A stretch of DNA of 35,789 nt from an uncultured Lachnospiraceae bacterium (GTDB lineage: Bacteria > Bacillota > Clostridia > Lachnospirales > Lachnospiraceae): contig CAJUFE010000048.1 in NCBI GenBank assembly GCA_910585635.1, forward strand, positions 1 through 35,789. Direction: 5' to 3'. This document shows, piece after piece, positions 24,460 to 32,240 of this stretch (position 1 is the first letter of the stretch; each line of letters opens with the position of its first letter). The notes beneath the pieces were generated by a model. The model did not search any database. It had not been told where the DNA came from and saw only the letters and a list, made by a program, of their open reading frames with translations. The position numbers and the translations under genes are program-made.

Positions 24460-24553
24460 ATCTGTTCTTTGTCGGTCCTCGGCCTGCCCTTATCTGTTCT
24501 TCGTCGGTCTTGGTCTGTCTCATCCGTTCTTCGGCGATCCTCGGCCTGTTTTT
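24460..24553. repeat. Three imperfect 30-32 bp tandem repeats
   Basis: Units begin at 24460, 24492 and 24522 with ATCYGTTCTTYG and share TCGGTCYTSGGYCTG-type ends. They lie in the 212-base gap between the TtcA-like and recombinase genes, in a pyrimidine-rich stretch (24360-24460). No convincing reading frame runs through them on the - strand. Confidence 0.6.
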
Positions 24554-24571
24554 CGATCCGCACTTGCTATT

Positions 24572-25312
24572 TTATGGATGGAGCTTTGCAGGGTCTGCCT
24601 TCGGCCAGCCTTCGATATCCCCATTTACGATCGCACGGAACATACGGTCCTTTGCGCCAGGAGCATCCAGCTCCAACTTCTTTGCTAATTTTTTTACATA
24701 TTCACGCTTTGTCTGTTTATCCATGGGGCAGGGATTTTTGCAGACGGGAAGCTGATATTTATTGCAAAAACCGATCACCTCGGCCTCCCGGACAAAAAGG
24801 AGAGGCCGGATCACCGTCAGCTCCATCCGGTCCAGCCATGTATAAGGAGAAAATGCATAGAACCGTCCCTCATAGAGCAGGGAAAGCAGCATGGTCTCGA
24901 TCAGGTCATCCCGGTGATGGGCGTAGGCGATCTTATCACAGCCCATTTCCTTGGCCTTACGGTTTAGAGCGCCTTTGCGCATCTTGGAGCACAAAGAGCA
25001 GGGATTCGATTCCTGTCTGGCCTCAAAAAGGATCTTGCCGATATCGGTAGGGAGGATCGCATAGGGAACAGAAAAATGGCTGCAGAGGGCCTTTACGGGC
25101 TCCAGATCCATATTTCCAAGACCAAGATCCACAGTGATCGCAGACAGGGTGAACGGCTTAGGATAAAATTGCCTGAGCTCTGCCAGAGCATATAGCAGCG
25201 CCAGGCTGTCCTTGCCGCCGGAAAGGCCAATGGCGATATGGTCATCGGTATCGATCATCTGATACGCATCGACAGCCTGACGGGTCAGGCTGAGCAGACG
25301 TTGGAGTTTCAT
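24572..25312 (-). CDS. ttcA: TtcA-like tRNA 2-thiolation enzyme
   Basis: A 246-residue PP-loop ATPase with the signature SGGKDSLALL (31-40). A Cys-x-x-Cys pair (Cys105, Cys108 in NPCSLCSKMRKG) and further cysteines Cys191 and Cys195 could hold the iron-sulfur cluster typical of TtcA. TtcA makes 2-thiocytidine at tRNA position 32. The alternative, TilS, lacks the CxxC and has extra C-terminal domains, so TtcA-like is favoured. AAAGGAAC lies upstream of the start. Confidence 0.85.
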   Translation of the reverse strand: MKLQRLLSLTRQAVDAYQMIDTDDHIAIGLSGGKDSLALLYALAELRQFYPKPFTLSAITVDLGLGNMDLEPVKALCSHFSVPYAILPTDIGKILFEARQESNPCSLCSKMRKGALNRKAKEMGCDKIAYAHHRDDLIETMLLSLLYEGRFYAFSPYTWLDRMELTVIRPLLFVREAEVIGFCNKYQLPVCKNPCPMDKQTKREYVKKLAKKLELDAPGAKDRMFRAIVNGDIEGWPKADPAKLHP

Positions 25313-25345
25313 GGTAAAAGGTTCCTTTCCAGTTCTTATCTAAAG

Positions 25346-25385
25346 TCCAACTATTCGTTAAAGTGTTCTTTCGCGAATAGTTGGA
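25346..25385. repeat. Inverted repeat upstream of the TtcA-like gene
   Basis: TCCAACTATTCG (25346-25357) and CGAATAGTTGGA (25374-25385) are perfect 12-bp complements with a 16-base spacer. Lying 34 bases upstream of the start and without a T-tract, it could be an operator. Confidence 0.5.
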
Positions 25386-25418
25386 TGTATTTATCCTAAT
25401 ACTGCTCTTGTTGGATCG

Positions 25419-25451
25419 CCATGATCATGGGACCTGCTCCCAGGATCATGG
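25419..25451. repeat. Hairpin across the dus stop codon
   Basis: CCATGATC (25419-25426) pairs with GATCATGG (25444-25451), and inside it TGGGA pairs with TCCCA, with one mismatch between. No T-tract follows on the - strand. Confidence 0.5.
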
Positions 25452-26399
25452 TTCGACATAAAAGGTACATTCACGGAACAATGCCGCGACAGCTTCCTCA
25501 TAAGCCTGGAGTGTCTGTGACCGCTGGATCTTCTTTCGCCATTTCTTGCTGTCCGGGAACATGGCGATCATATAGCTCCAGTATTCTTTCATTTTGTAAA
25601 GGACAACACGTTCACCAGATATAGGGAGGAAAAAACCTTTAAAGCTTTGGTATAGATGATCGTGGAATCCCAGAAAACGTTCCTTTGTGATCGGGTTGCC
25701 GCTTTTGATCTGCTCTAATAACCCCGGATCGGTCACGATCCCCCGTCCCAGCATCACCCGGTCCAGTGAGGGCTGCCGATCGGTAAGCCGCCGCAGATCA
25801 GAGGGGGAAAAGATATCGCCATTATAGCATACCGGAGCCTCGCTGTGTGCAAAAGCTCTGTGGAACGCCTCCATATGTGGCGAGCCCCTATAATAGTCCT
25901 CACGCACTCGGGGGTGGATGATCAGCTCCTCTATGGGATACCGGTTATAGATCTCTAAGACCGCTTCGAACTCCTCTTCCCTCTCCTTCCCCAACCGGGT
26001 CTTGACTGAGATCTTTAGGTCCAGTTTCGAGAAGATCTCATACAAGAACTGATCCAGCTCCTTAGGATGGGCAAGAAAACCAGAACCACGCCCTTTCGAT
26101 ACCACGGTGCCCGATGGACAGCCAAGGTTCAGGTTGATCTCTGTAAAGCCCATCTGGGCCAGCGTCCTGGCTGTGAGGATAAAGCCGTCGGCTTGGTTTG
26201 TGAGGATCTGGGGGATCAGAGTAATACCGGTATCATGCTCCATGGCGATATCACGCATATCCTTAGGGCCGATACCGCCGTCGGGGTTTGGCGTGATGAA
26301 AGGAGCAAAATATTTATCCATGGGGCAAAAAAAGGCATGGTAGGCGTTGCGGAAGATCCGCCCGGTCACACCCTCCATGGGAGCAAGATAGTATCGCAT
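25446..26399 (-). CDS. dus: tRNA-dihydrouridine synthase
   Basis: A 317-residue Dus flavoenzyme that reduces uridine to dihydrouridine in the tRNA D-loop using FMN and NADPH. The N-terminal TIM barrel opens LAPMEGVTGRIFRNAY, and the active-site Cys94 lies in NLNLGCPSGTV. The C-terminal helical domain ends AALFRECTFYVEP. A 39-base copy of the 3' end recurs in inverted orientation at 27118-27156. It is read in the same direction as the TtcA-like gene. Confidence 0.93.
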   Translation of the reverse strand: MRYYLAPMEGVTGRIFRNAYHAFFCPMDKYFAPFITPNPDGGIGPKDMRDIAMEHDTGITLIPQILTNQADGFILTARTLAQMGFTEINLNLGCPSGTVVSKGRGSGFLAHPKELDQFLYEIFSKLDLKISVKTRLGKEREEEFEAVLEIYNRYPIEELIIHPRVREDYYRGSPHMEAFHRAFAHSEAPVCYNGDIFSPSDLRRLTDRQPSLDRVMLGRGIVTDPGLLEQIKSGNPITKERFLGFHDHLYQSFKGFFLPISGERVVLYKMKEYWSYMIAMFPDSKKWRKKIQRSQTLQAYEEAVAALFRECTFYVEP

Positions 26400-26508
26400 C
26401 GTTTGTCATACCTTTCAAAGAGACTTTATCCAGCAATTTTTAACAGTCGGTTTAGCCGTCGGGGCAGATCTAAGTAGATAGGGACGGATCGGCCTGACGC
26501 CTGTACCC

Positions 26509-27090
26509 TTATATGTCGCTGGCCGGATATTGTAACAAGACACCTGTGCTGATGATATCGACTACCGCGATCAGCTGTAAAAGGTAGTGGATGCCCAAAG
26601 GCCTTCCCTGACCCTTCTCACTTTTCTGGCTATCAACTGGATATGAAGACGATCTCTGGCCTTCTCCCCTTTTCCGCAGATATCGGATATAACAGATCCC
26701 CACACATCCGCTCTGGAAGATCATGGAGCAGGTGATAAAGATCGGGATCGGGATGAAAAAGATCATCAGACCCCGGGATGCGCCTATGAGAGCGCCCCAT
26801 GCAAGGACACTATAGAAAAAATTCAGGATATAAAAAGGGATCGACCACAGCTTCAGCAGCTTCAACCCATGCCGGATCTGGCTATATCGGCCTGCCCGAT
26901 AAGCACATATGGCCATCCCGACACACACCCATCCGGTCACATGGACGACCAGGATCATCACCAGATAAAAAAAGAACAGTCCTCCTGTGAAACGCTCCCA
27001 TCTGCCGCGATATAGGATACAGATCGGCGCAGCGATACTGAGCGCCAGGTGGATGTACATACCGGCCAGAAAGATCTTTGCTGACTTCAT
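26509..27090 (-). CDS. Predicted polytopic membrane protein, unknown
   Basis: A 193-residue protein with about four membrane segments (roughly 7-27, 35-62, 83-130 as two, and a C-terminal hydrophobic stretch 168-187). A basic and polar loop separates the last one (RKRGEGQRSSSYPVDSQKSEKGQ). I do not recognise a family and see no catalytic motif. GGAGGA upstream of the start supports a real gene. It lies 109 bases upstream of dus on the same strand, inside the segment bounded by the inverted dus-end repeats. Confidence 0.75.
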   Translation of the reverse strand: MKSAKIFLAGMYIHLALSIAAPICILYRGRWERFTGGLFFFYLVMILVVHVTGWVCVGMAICAYRAGRYSQIRHGLKLLKLWSIPFYILNFFYSVLAWGALIGASRGLMIFFIPIPIFITCSMIFQSGCVGICYIRYLRKRGEGQRSSSYPVDSQKSEKGQGRPLGIHYLLQLIAVVDIISTGVLLQYPASDI

Positions 27091-27118
27091 CTATGGTCCT
27101 CCTCTTTCCATACACAAT

Positions 27119-27166
27119 GTCGCGGCATTGTTCCGTGAATGTGCTTTTTATGTCGAGCGGCTTTGA
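27119..27166 (+). pseudogene. Remnant of a dus 3' end
   Basis: In the + direction this stretch encodes VAALFRECAFYVERL and a stop, nearly identical to the end of the dus protein encoded at 25446-26399. Bases 27118-27156 match the reverse complement of 25453-25491 at 37 of 39 positions. No upstream part of a dus gene precedes it, so it is an isolated inverted copy. Confidence 0.65.
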
Positions 27167-27274
27167 TCATAGGGTCTGGACAGACTGTCTCTGCCCATCG
27201 CCGCTTTAGCATCTGGACAGTGCTTATCGCTCTTAGTCTAACACGATCCCAAAAATTTGGGAATAGCCAAACAG

Positions 27275-27309
27275 AAAAAAGACTCCGGGAGCTTTGCGCT
27301 CCTGGAGTC
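27275..27309 (-). terminator. Terminator of the flavoprotein reductase gene
   Basis: Read on the - strand, a 12-bp stem with one wobble (27298-27309 with 27281-27292), a 5-base loop and a T-tract of six (27275-27280). A second small palindrome, TCCCAAA/TTTGGGA, lies at 27247-27262. Confidence 0.9.
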
Positions 27310-27347
27310 TCAAGCTTGCCGGTATGCTCTATCAGCGATCTGTCGTT

Positions 27348-29954
27348 TTATTTGTTATCTGCCGTGATCGCCTTGGCAGCCGTACGTCCGGAAACGATGA
27401 TCTCGGTGATCGCGTTGCCGCCCAGACGGTTGCCGCCGTGGATACCGCCGGTGACCTCACCAGCAGCATACAATCCTTCGATCACATTGCCCTCCTCATC
27501 CAGCACATGACGGTCTGTATCGACTACGACACCGCCCATGGTGTGGTGGGTGGAAGGAGCCATGAGACGGATGCTGAGCGCTGTGCCCTCCAGCTTGTAG
27601 GAATCCACATTGTAGCTCCCGTCGTCATTCTTCTCAACATCGCCGATGGTCCTGGATGCGATCGCTTTACCCACATCCTCGAACTCGCCCTGGCCCATGA
27701 CCGCCATATCGTACTTCTCGATCGTCTCAAGGACGGTCTTGGCATCTGCGGTCACACCGATCTCTTTGAACAGCGCGGCCAGCTCTTCTTCATTGGCATC
27801 CCTTCTGTAATATCTGCCCTCATAATCGCCCTCTGGAGCCAGCTGGATCGGGCCTGGGATCATCTCGGAAGCATTGTAGATCTCCATGAACACGCCCTTG
27901 GTGCCGTTCACTTCGATCCCGTTCTCGAATTCGCCAAGGGAAAGAACGTCACGCTCGGATCCCTCGTCCACGAAACGCTTGCCGGTGGTCGGGTTGATAT
28001 AGACTGCATAGTTGCCGCCGCCAAATGCCAGGTTCCCATTGTCCACCCAGCTGATCGGCATCATCTGGGTCCAGCCTTCGCCGGTCACAGCCGCGCCTAC
28101 CTCCTGGGCCATATCGATACCGCTGCCGGTCAGAGAGTTACGGTTGGTGGTCTTGATCGCCTCGGTCACAAATTCCGGTGACCAGTACTTATTGGTCTCT
28201 ACGACCTTTTTGATGTTCGCCGCATAGCCGCCGGTGGCCAGGATCACGCCCTTGTTGGCCTTTGCAGTGACCTCGGTCCCATCATACATGGTGGCCTTCA
28301 CGCCCGTCACACGGCCATCTTCCACGATCAGCTCTTCTGCTGTGGTCCTGGTCATGATCTGGTTCTTCTCATCCTTCTGCAGGCAATCGGTCAGAGGAGC
28401 CATAAAGTAGGTGCCCCAACGGCCCTTATACTCTTCCGGTGTGCCGTCGCCGTCCGCATCCACGTTAGCGCCGATGAACTCGTTCTCTCTGTACCACAGC
28501 GCACCGATCAGGGTCGGCTGGGTATCCTCTACAAAGGTAGCACCCATGGATTCCAGCCACGGCTTGATATCCTGGCCGTCCTCGATGAACTGCTTCACCA
28601 GATCCACGTTGCCATAGACCCACTCGGAGCCGTCCGCGCTCTGGCGCAGGCCGCCGTAGTAGGTCTGGAAGATGTGCAGGTTCAAAGTGGAGAACAGGGT
28701 CAGCTCGGACTCAGGCTTGCCAGCTTCCAGCTGCGGCTTCGCCCAATCCAGATAAGCCTTGATCTCTTTCTTTAAAGCCTGCAGGGTGGGCAGATAATCT
28801 GCATGTACGCCGTGCTTGGACAGCTCGGCGGCATCCCCTGCCACATACTCATGATCCTTGTAATAGTCTGCGTCAAATTCTTCCTCAGACCAGTTATAGA
28901 TCATCTCCAGCTCTTTGATACAGCCGTTGACCGACTTCACCTTGTTGTATGTATTGCCATCAAAGCCTACGCCTGTGGTGGCATCGGGATCCTTCTCATC
29001 CCATACCAGATAAGGCATCACGCTCTGATACTGACCGCCGGATACCAGGGTATTGCCGCCGATCTCCGCGTTCTTCTCGATCACCAGGACCGTATTGCCA
29101 TCCTGTGCCGCCTGTGCAGCAGCGCTGATACCTGCTCCGCCGGCGCCTACGATGACCACATCCCAGGTATCCTCGATCGGATCCTGTGCCTTCACCTCTA
29201 CGGTGTTGGAAGAAAACTGGGAAGCATTGGTGACACCTGCTTCTTCAGCAGCGGCATTTACGGCTTCCTTCAGCGCACGGCTGGAGAAGGTCGCGCCGGA
29301 AACGCTGTCAACGCCGGTCCCGTTGGCTTCGATCATCTGGGGGATCAGGATATCATAAGCGATATCACCTACATGCTCGGTCTCACCACTGGCGGTGACT
29401 TCGATCGCCGTCACAGCCTTGTCGTCAAAGGTCACGCTGACCTCCACCGGCCCGTTGTAGCCATCTGCCGTACCGGTATATGTACCGGCGGTAAATGCCA
29501 GCTCTGCACCGGCGTCTACGGAAGCCTCTCCCTTTGCCTGTGCGATCGCATTGGCGGCAGCCTTCTTCACGGCGTCAGAGGTGATGGTCGCGCCGCTCAC
29601 GGCATCGATCTCTGCGGACTGCGCGTCTAAGATCGCCTGCTGCAGGGGCTCAAAGGCTGCTCCGCCCACGCCCGGGGTCTCATCTGCCCCTTCGATGGCC
29701 ACATCCGTGATCTCACTGTCGCTGGTGGTGATGGTCACGGTCACCGGTCCGCCAAAGCCCTGCTCACTGGCAGAATAGGTACCGGCTGTGTACGCGCCGC
29801 CTTCTGCTGCCGCTGGGGCAGTGGACTCCGCCGCAGTAGTGGGCTCCTCCGGCGCTGCAGTGGTCTCAGCCGGCTTGCTCTGGCATGCCGTTACAGAAGC
29901 TGCCATGATCGCTGCCATCGAAAGGGCAGCTAAACGTCTGTTACTTCTTTTCAT
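27348..29954 (-). CDS. Extracellular flavoprotein reductase lipoprotein, two FMN-binding domains plus FAD domain
   Basis: An 868-residue secreted reductase. A signal peptide ends in the lipobox VTAC (Cys24), followed by a Thr/Ala/Glu/Pro-rich linker. Two FMN-binding domains carry covalent-flavin motifs, SGAT at 120-123 and at 219-222, normally modified by ApbE. From about 263 there is a fumarate-reductase-type FAD domain (VVIVGAGGAGISAAA). Catalytic-region motifs RFVDEGSERD, STHHTMGGV and GGNRLGGNAITE are present. Such enzymes pass electrons from membrane flavins to external acceptors in gut anaerobes. The acceptor (fumarate, urocanate or another enoate) cannot be read from sequence. No apbE lies in the window. 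Confidence 0.93.
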   Translation of the reverse strand: MKRSNRRLAALSMAAIMAASVTACQSKPAETTAAPEEPTTAAESTAPAAAEGGAYTAGTYSASEQGFGGPVTVTITTSDSEITDVAIEGADETPGVGGAAFEPLQQAILDAQSAEIDAVSGATITSDAVKKAAANAIAQAKGEASVDAGAELAFTAGTYTGTADGYNGPVEVSVTFDDKAVTAIEVTASGETEHVGDIAYDILIPQMIEANGTGVDSVSGATFSSRALKEAVNAAAEEAGVTNASQFSSNTVEVKAQDPIEDTWDVVIVGAGGAGISAAAQAAQDGNTVLVIEKNAEIGGNTLVSGGQYQSVMPYLVWDEKDPDATTGVGFDGNTYNKVKSVNGCIKELEMIYNWSEEEFDADYYKDHEYVAGDAAELSKHGVHADYLPTLQALKKEIKAYLDWAKPQLEAGKPESELTLFSTLNLHIFQTYYGGLRQSADGSEWVYGNVDLVKQFIEDGQDIKPWLESMGATFVEDTQPTLIGALWYRENEFIGANVDADGDGTPEEYKGRWGTYFMAPLTDCLQKDEKNQIMTRTTAEELIVEDGRVTGVKATMYDGTEVTAKANKGVILATGGYAANIKKVVETNKYWSPEFVTEAIKTTNRNSLTGSGIDMAQEVGAAVTGEGWTQMMPISWVDNGNLAFGGGNYAVYINPTTGKRFVDEGSERDVLSLGEFENGIEVNGTKGVFMEIYNASEMIPGPIQLAPEGDYEGRYYRRDANEEELAALFKEIGVTADAKTVLETIEKYDMAVMGQGEFEDVGKAIASRTIGDVEKNDDGSYNVDSYKLEGTALSIRLMAPSTHHTMGGVVVDTDRHVLDEEGNVIEGLYAAGEVTGGIHGGNRLGGNAITEIIVSGRTAAKAITADNK

Positions 29955-30024
29955 GCTTTCATCTCTCCCTTGTTATATATTAATATGCATGATATAGAGG
30001 TTAAACGTGTTAACCCCTGTCAAA

Positions 30025-30053
30025 ATTTTATCATCTATTGGGCTCTGTTGCAA
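30025..30053 (-). promoter_or_regulatory. Promoter of the flavoprotein reductase gene
   Basis: On the - strand, TTGCAA (30048-30053), 17 bases, TAAAAT (30025-30030). The dyad GGTTAA-N5-TTAACC lies between promoter and gene (about 29999-30015) and could be an operator. Confidence 0.6.
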
Positions 30054-30076
30054 GTATTTTTGTAGTTCTGTTGCAA
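30044..30076. repeat. Direct repeats holding both divergent -35 boxes
   Basis: TCTGTTGCAA occurs at 30044-30053 and 30067-30076, 23 bases apart. The self-complementary TTGCAA in each serves as -35 box, the first for the - strand gene and the second for the + strand gene. Confidence 0.6.
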
Positions 30077-30099
30077 AAAAAAGGTTTTTGGTGTATAAA
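30071..30099 (+). promoter_or_regulatory. Promoter of the TrmH/SpoU methyltransferase gene
   Basis: TTGCAA (30071-30076), 17 bases, TATAAA (30094-30099). Confidence 0.65.
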
Positions 30100-30183
30100 T
30101 ATGGATAAATGATGGGGCAATATAGACAAATGTCTTATGTCTACAGAAAACGTGACCGATCGCCGGCAGAAAGGAGATACAAA

Positions 30184-30996
30184 ATGGGGGATATCATGGG
30201 AAATATCGTCAAGGTTGGGACGTTGGACCTACCGGACCTGGATATTTATGCACGGTCCACAGAGGCAGAGCTGCTCCATCTTTATGAACCGGACGGAGGG
30301 ATCTTCATCGCGGAGAGCCCTAAGGTCATCTGCCGTGCTCTGGATGCCGGATGCCGCCCTATCTCTCTTTTGGCTGAGCCGAAACAGCTGGAAGGGGAAG
30401 GCCGCGAGGCTCTGTCCCGCTGCGGCCAGGTCCCGGTCTATGTGGCCGCACCCGAGGTCTTGTCCCAGATCACCGGCTATCCCCTTACCCGGGGCATGCT
30501 GTGCGCCATGCACCGCCCGCCCCGTCCTTTGGCGGCGGCCCTCTGCGCCCATGCCCGCCGGATCGTAGTTCTGGAAAATGTCATGAACCCCACCAATGTA
30601 GGCGCGATCATCCGTTCTGCGGCCGCCCTGGGCATGGATGCCGTGCTGCTGGCCCCGGGATGCAGCGATCCCCTATATCGCCGCGCCATCCGGGTGAGCA
30701 TGGGCACCGTCTTCCAGATCCCCTGGACCTATGACCCGGCTCCCCTCTCTACCCTCCGGGGGCTGGGGTTTAAGACGGCTGCTATGGCATTATGTGACCG
30801 GTCGGTCAGCATCGATGACCCGGCTCTGCTGGCGGAAGAAAAGCTGGCCGTTTTTCTGGGGGCGGAAGGGGATGGATTATCCCCTTCCACCATCGCCGCC
30901 TGTGACTATACGGTGCGGATCCCCATGTCCCATGGCGTGGACTCCCTGAACGTGGCCGCCGCCAGCGCGGTGGCGTTCTGGCAGCTGCGTGTATGA
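30184..30996 (+). CDS. TrmH/SpoU family RNA 2'-O-methyltransferase
   Basis: A 270-residue SPOUT methyltransferase using SAM. An N-terminal substrate-binding part (about 1-105) precedes the knotted domain with motif 1 NPTNVGAIIRSAAALG, motif 2 FLGAEGDGLS and motif 3 IPMSHGVDSLNVAAA. The target RNA is not predictable. ATG 30184 is 7 bases after AAAGGAG; an in-frame ATG at 30109 would place the start inside the leader. Over 30301-30780, C exceeds G on this coding strand, unlike the + strand genes left of 21.7 kb. Confidence 0.92.
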   Translation: MGDIMGNIVKVGTLDLPDLDIYARSTEAELLHLYEPDGGIFIAESPKVICRALDAGCRPISLLAEPKQLEGEGREALSRCGQVPVYVAAPEVLSQITGYPLTRGMLCAMHRPPRPLAAALCAHARRIVVLENVMNPTNVGAIIRSAAALGMDAVLLAPGCSDPLYRRAIRVSMGTVFQIPWTYDPAPLSTLRGLGFKTAAMALCDRSVSIDDPALLAEEKLAVFLGAEGDGLSPSTIAACDYTVRIPMSHGVDSLNVAAASAVAFWQLRV

Positions 30997-31010
30997 GGAT
31001 GGACATAGGC

Positions 31011-31056
31011 GAGTGCGCGGTGACGTTATGGCGACTCCCTCCCGGAGCAGATCCTT
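31011..31056. repeat. Intergenic repeat family A, copy 2
   Basis: Matches bases 11-48 over 38 positions with 5 differences, four of them in the six-base stretch 31031-31036. The outer stem seen in copy 1 is not kept, but a different one, CAGATC/GATCTG, forms just downstream (31047-31066). Confidence 0.6.
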
Positions 31057-31121
31057 GGCCGATCTGTGAAAAGCAAAAATGCTCGCAAAAAGGTTTTCTT
31101 TTCTGACAACTGGTCGATATA

Positions 31122-31156
31122 TCTAGTAAGGAGAACTAAAAAAATTTCTTACTAGA
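31122..31156 (+). promoter_or_regulatory. Leader hairpin before the coiled-coil gene
   Basis: TCTAGTAAG (31122-31130) and CTTACTAGA (31148-31156) are perfect 9-bp complements around an A-rich loop. It ends at the ribosome binding site AAAGGGG (31156-31162), so it could influence translation or be an operator. Confidence 0.5.
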
Positions 31157-31167
31157 AAGGGGCTTAC

Positions 31168-32016
31168 ATGAAGGTTTCCGCAAGAAACTGGCAGCCGCAG
31201 ACTGCCAACAGCCTTTATAGAGCCGCCGGGGCCAGGGAGGGCGCGGGCCGGCTGGATAAAAACGGAGGGGCGACCCCTCTGCAGGAGGATCCTGGGCAGA
31301 CCGGTCTGTCCGATGGGCAGGTGCGCGGACAGGACCAGCCCGGACAGGAGCCGTTGGGACAGGCCGGGGAAGAGGAGGATATGGAGCTGCTGGGCCGCTA
31401 TCTGGAGAAGCTCAAGGAGCAGGCAGCCAAGAGCCAGGGCGCTGGTGCCGGGAAGGATAGGATGAAGTCTTCCACACCGGACGACTCGGTGGGACAGCTG
31501 GCATCGGAGCTGGCCCGGGCAGAGACCAGGATCGACGTGCAGCTGGTATCCTCCAAGGCCATGCGCGCGCTGGCGAACTTGAAGATGTCGTCTATGTCCT
31601 GCGATGAAAAGGATAAGAAAAAGATCCAGCAGATGATCCGGCGCATGGAAAAGCTCATGAAACGTATCCAGAAAAAGCTGGAGCATCTGGGGAAGGAAGA
31701 ACAGCTGGAGAACCAGCAGCGAAAGGCAGAAAAGAAGAAGGAAGAACAAAAGGCTAAGGAGATCCGGGAGGAGCTGCGGGGCAGGCGGAACAAGCGCCGC
31801 AGGGAGGAACGGAGATACGCGTTAAAAGAGCTGGCCGAGGACGGGAAGAACGCGGCCCAGGAGACCGTCGCCGCCATAGCCGACGCATACGCGCCCTCCT
31901 CTCCTGCTCCCTCCGGGACAGGGAGCGCCGCCGTGGCTCCCTCTGGGGTGGATCTGTCCGGCGTTTCCGCCGATATGGTGTCGGTGGAGGGTGTTTCTGT
32001 GGATATATCCGTCTGA
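31168..32016 (+). CDS. Coiled-coil protein of unknown function
   Basis: A 282-residue soluble protein that I do not recognise. A Gly/Gln-rich N-terminal part (about 1-70) is followed by a short helical segment (MELLGRYLEKLKEQAA) and a conserved-looking middle (about 105-145). A very basic and acidic coiled coil follows (about 148-225, KKIQQMIRRMEKLMKRIQ and KKKEEQKAKEIREELRG). The tail is rich in Ala, Ser, Val and Pro. There is no signal peptide or membrane segment. A good ribosome binding site, a leader hairpin and a terminator indicate a real single-gene unit. A structural or scaffold role would be a guess. Confidence 0.8.
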   Translation: MKVSARNWQPQTANSLYRAAGAREGAGRLDKNGGATPLQEDPGQTGLSDGQVRGQDQPGQEPLGQAGEEEDMELLGRYLEKLKEQAAKSQGAGAGKDRMKSSTPDDSVGQLASELARAETRIDVQLVSSKAMRALANLKMSSMSCDEKDKKKIQQMIRRMEKLMKRIQKKLEHLGKEEQLENQQRKAEKKKEEQKAKEIREELRGRRNKRRREERRYALKELAEDGKNAAQETVAAIADAYAPSSPAPSGTGSAAVAPSGVDLSGVSADMVSVEGVSVDISV

Positions 32017-32090
32017 CGGCCGGATAGAGCTGCTGTCAGAGCGGACCTTAAGGATGGCAGTATGCAGGATGTGATCAGAGCGGACTAGTC

Positions 32091-32155
32091 AAGGCAGCCG
32101 CAGGATGGGAGGTATCGGATCCTCCTGCTCTGCGGCTGCCTTATCTGTTTTCTGC
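32091..32155 (+). terminator. Terminator-like hairpin after the coiled-coil gene
   Basis: AAGGCAGCCGCAG (32091-32103) pairs perfectly with CTGCGGCTGCCTT (32130-32142), and an inner GGAGG/CCTCC stem (32108-32125) adds to it. The following TTATCTGTTTTC is only partly T-rich. TCAGAGCGGAC is repeated upstream at about 32036 and 32074. Confidence 0.6.
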
Positions 32156-32240
32156 TATGACATGACCCTGGACATGTGAGGGGCGGAGCCTGCCCACATC
32201 TATGCGCATACAGGTATGGAGGTTCTGTACACAAAGAGCA

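Noticed and set aside
24460..24553. CRISPR array
   Set aside because: The three units are adjacent and imperfect, have no unique spacers, and no cas gene is near.
24404..24688. 94-codon + strand reading frame upstream of the recombinase gene
   Set aside because: It runs through the tandem repeats and then antisense into the TtcA-like gene, has no ribosome binding site and has an implausible composition.
27294..28181. 295-codon + strand reading frame antisense to the flavoprotein gene
   Set aside because: It is a shadow of the GC-rich reductase gene, which has clear domains, a promoter and a terminator.
30109..30183. Longer start of the TrmH/SpoU methyltransferase
   Set aside because: ATG 30109 lies just after the -10 box, whereas ATG 30184 has AAAGGAG at ideal spacing.
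31123..31749. 208-codon - strand reading frame antisense to the coiled-coil gene
   Set aside because: The Leu-rich translation arises from antisense reading of Lys/Glu-rich codons, and it lacks a ribosome binding site.
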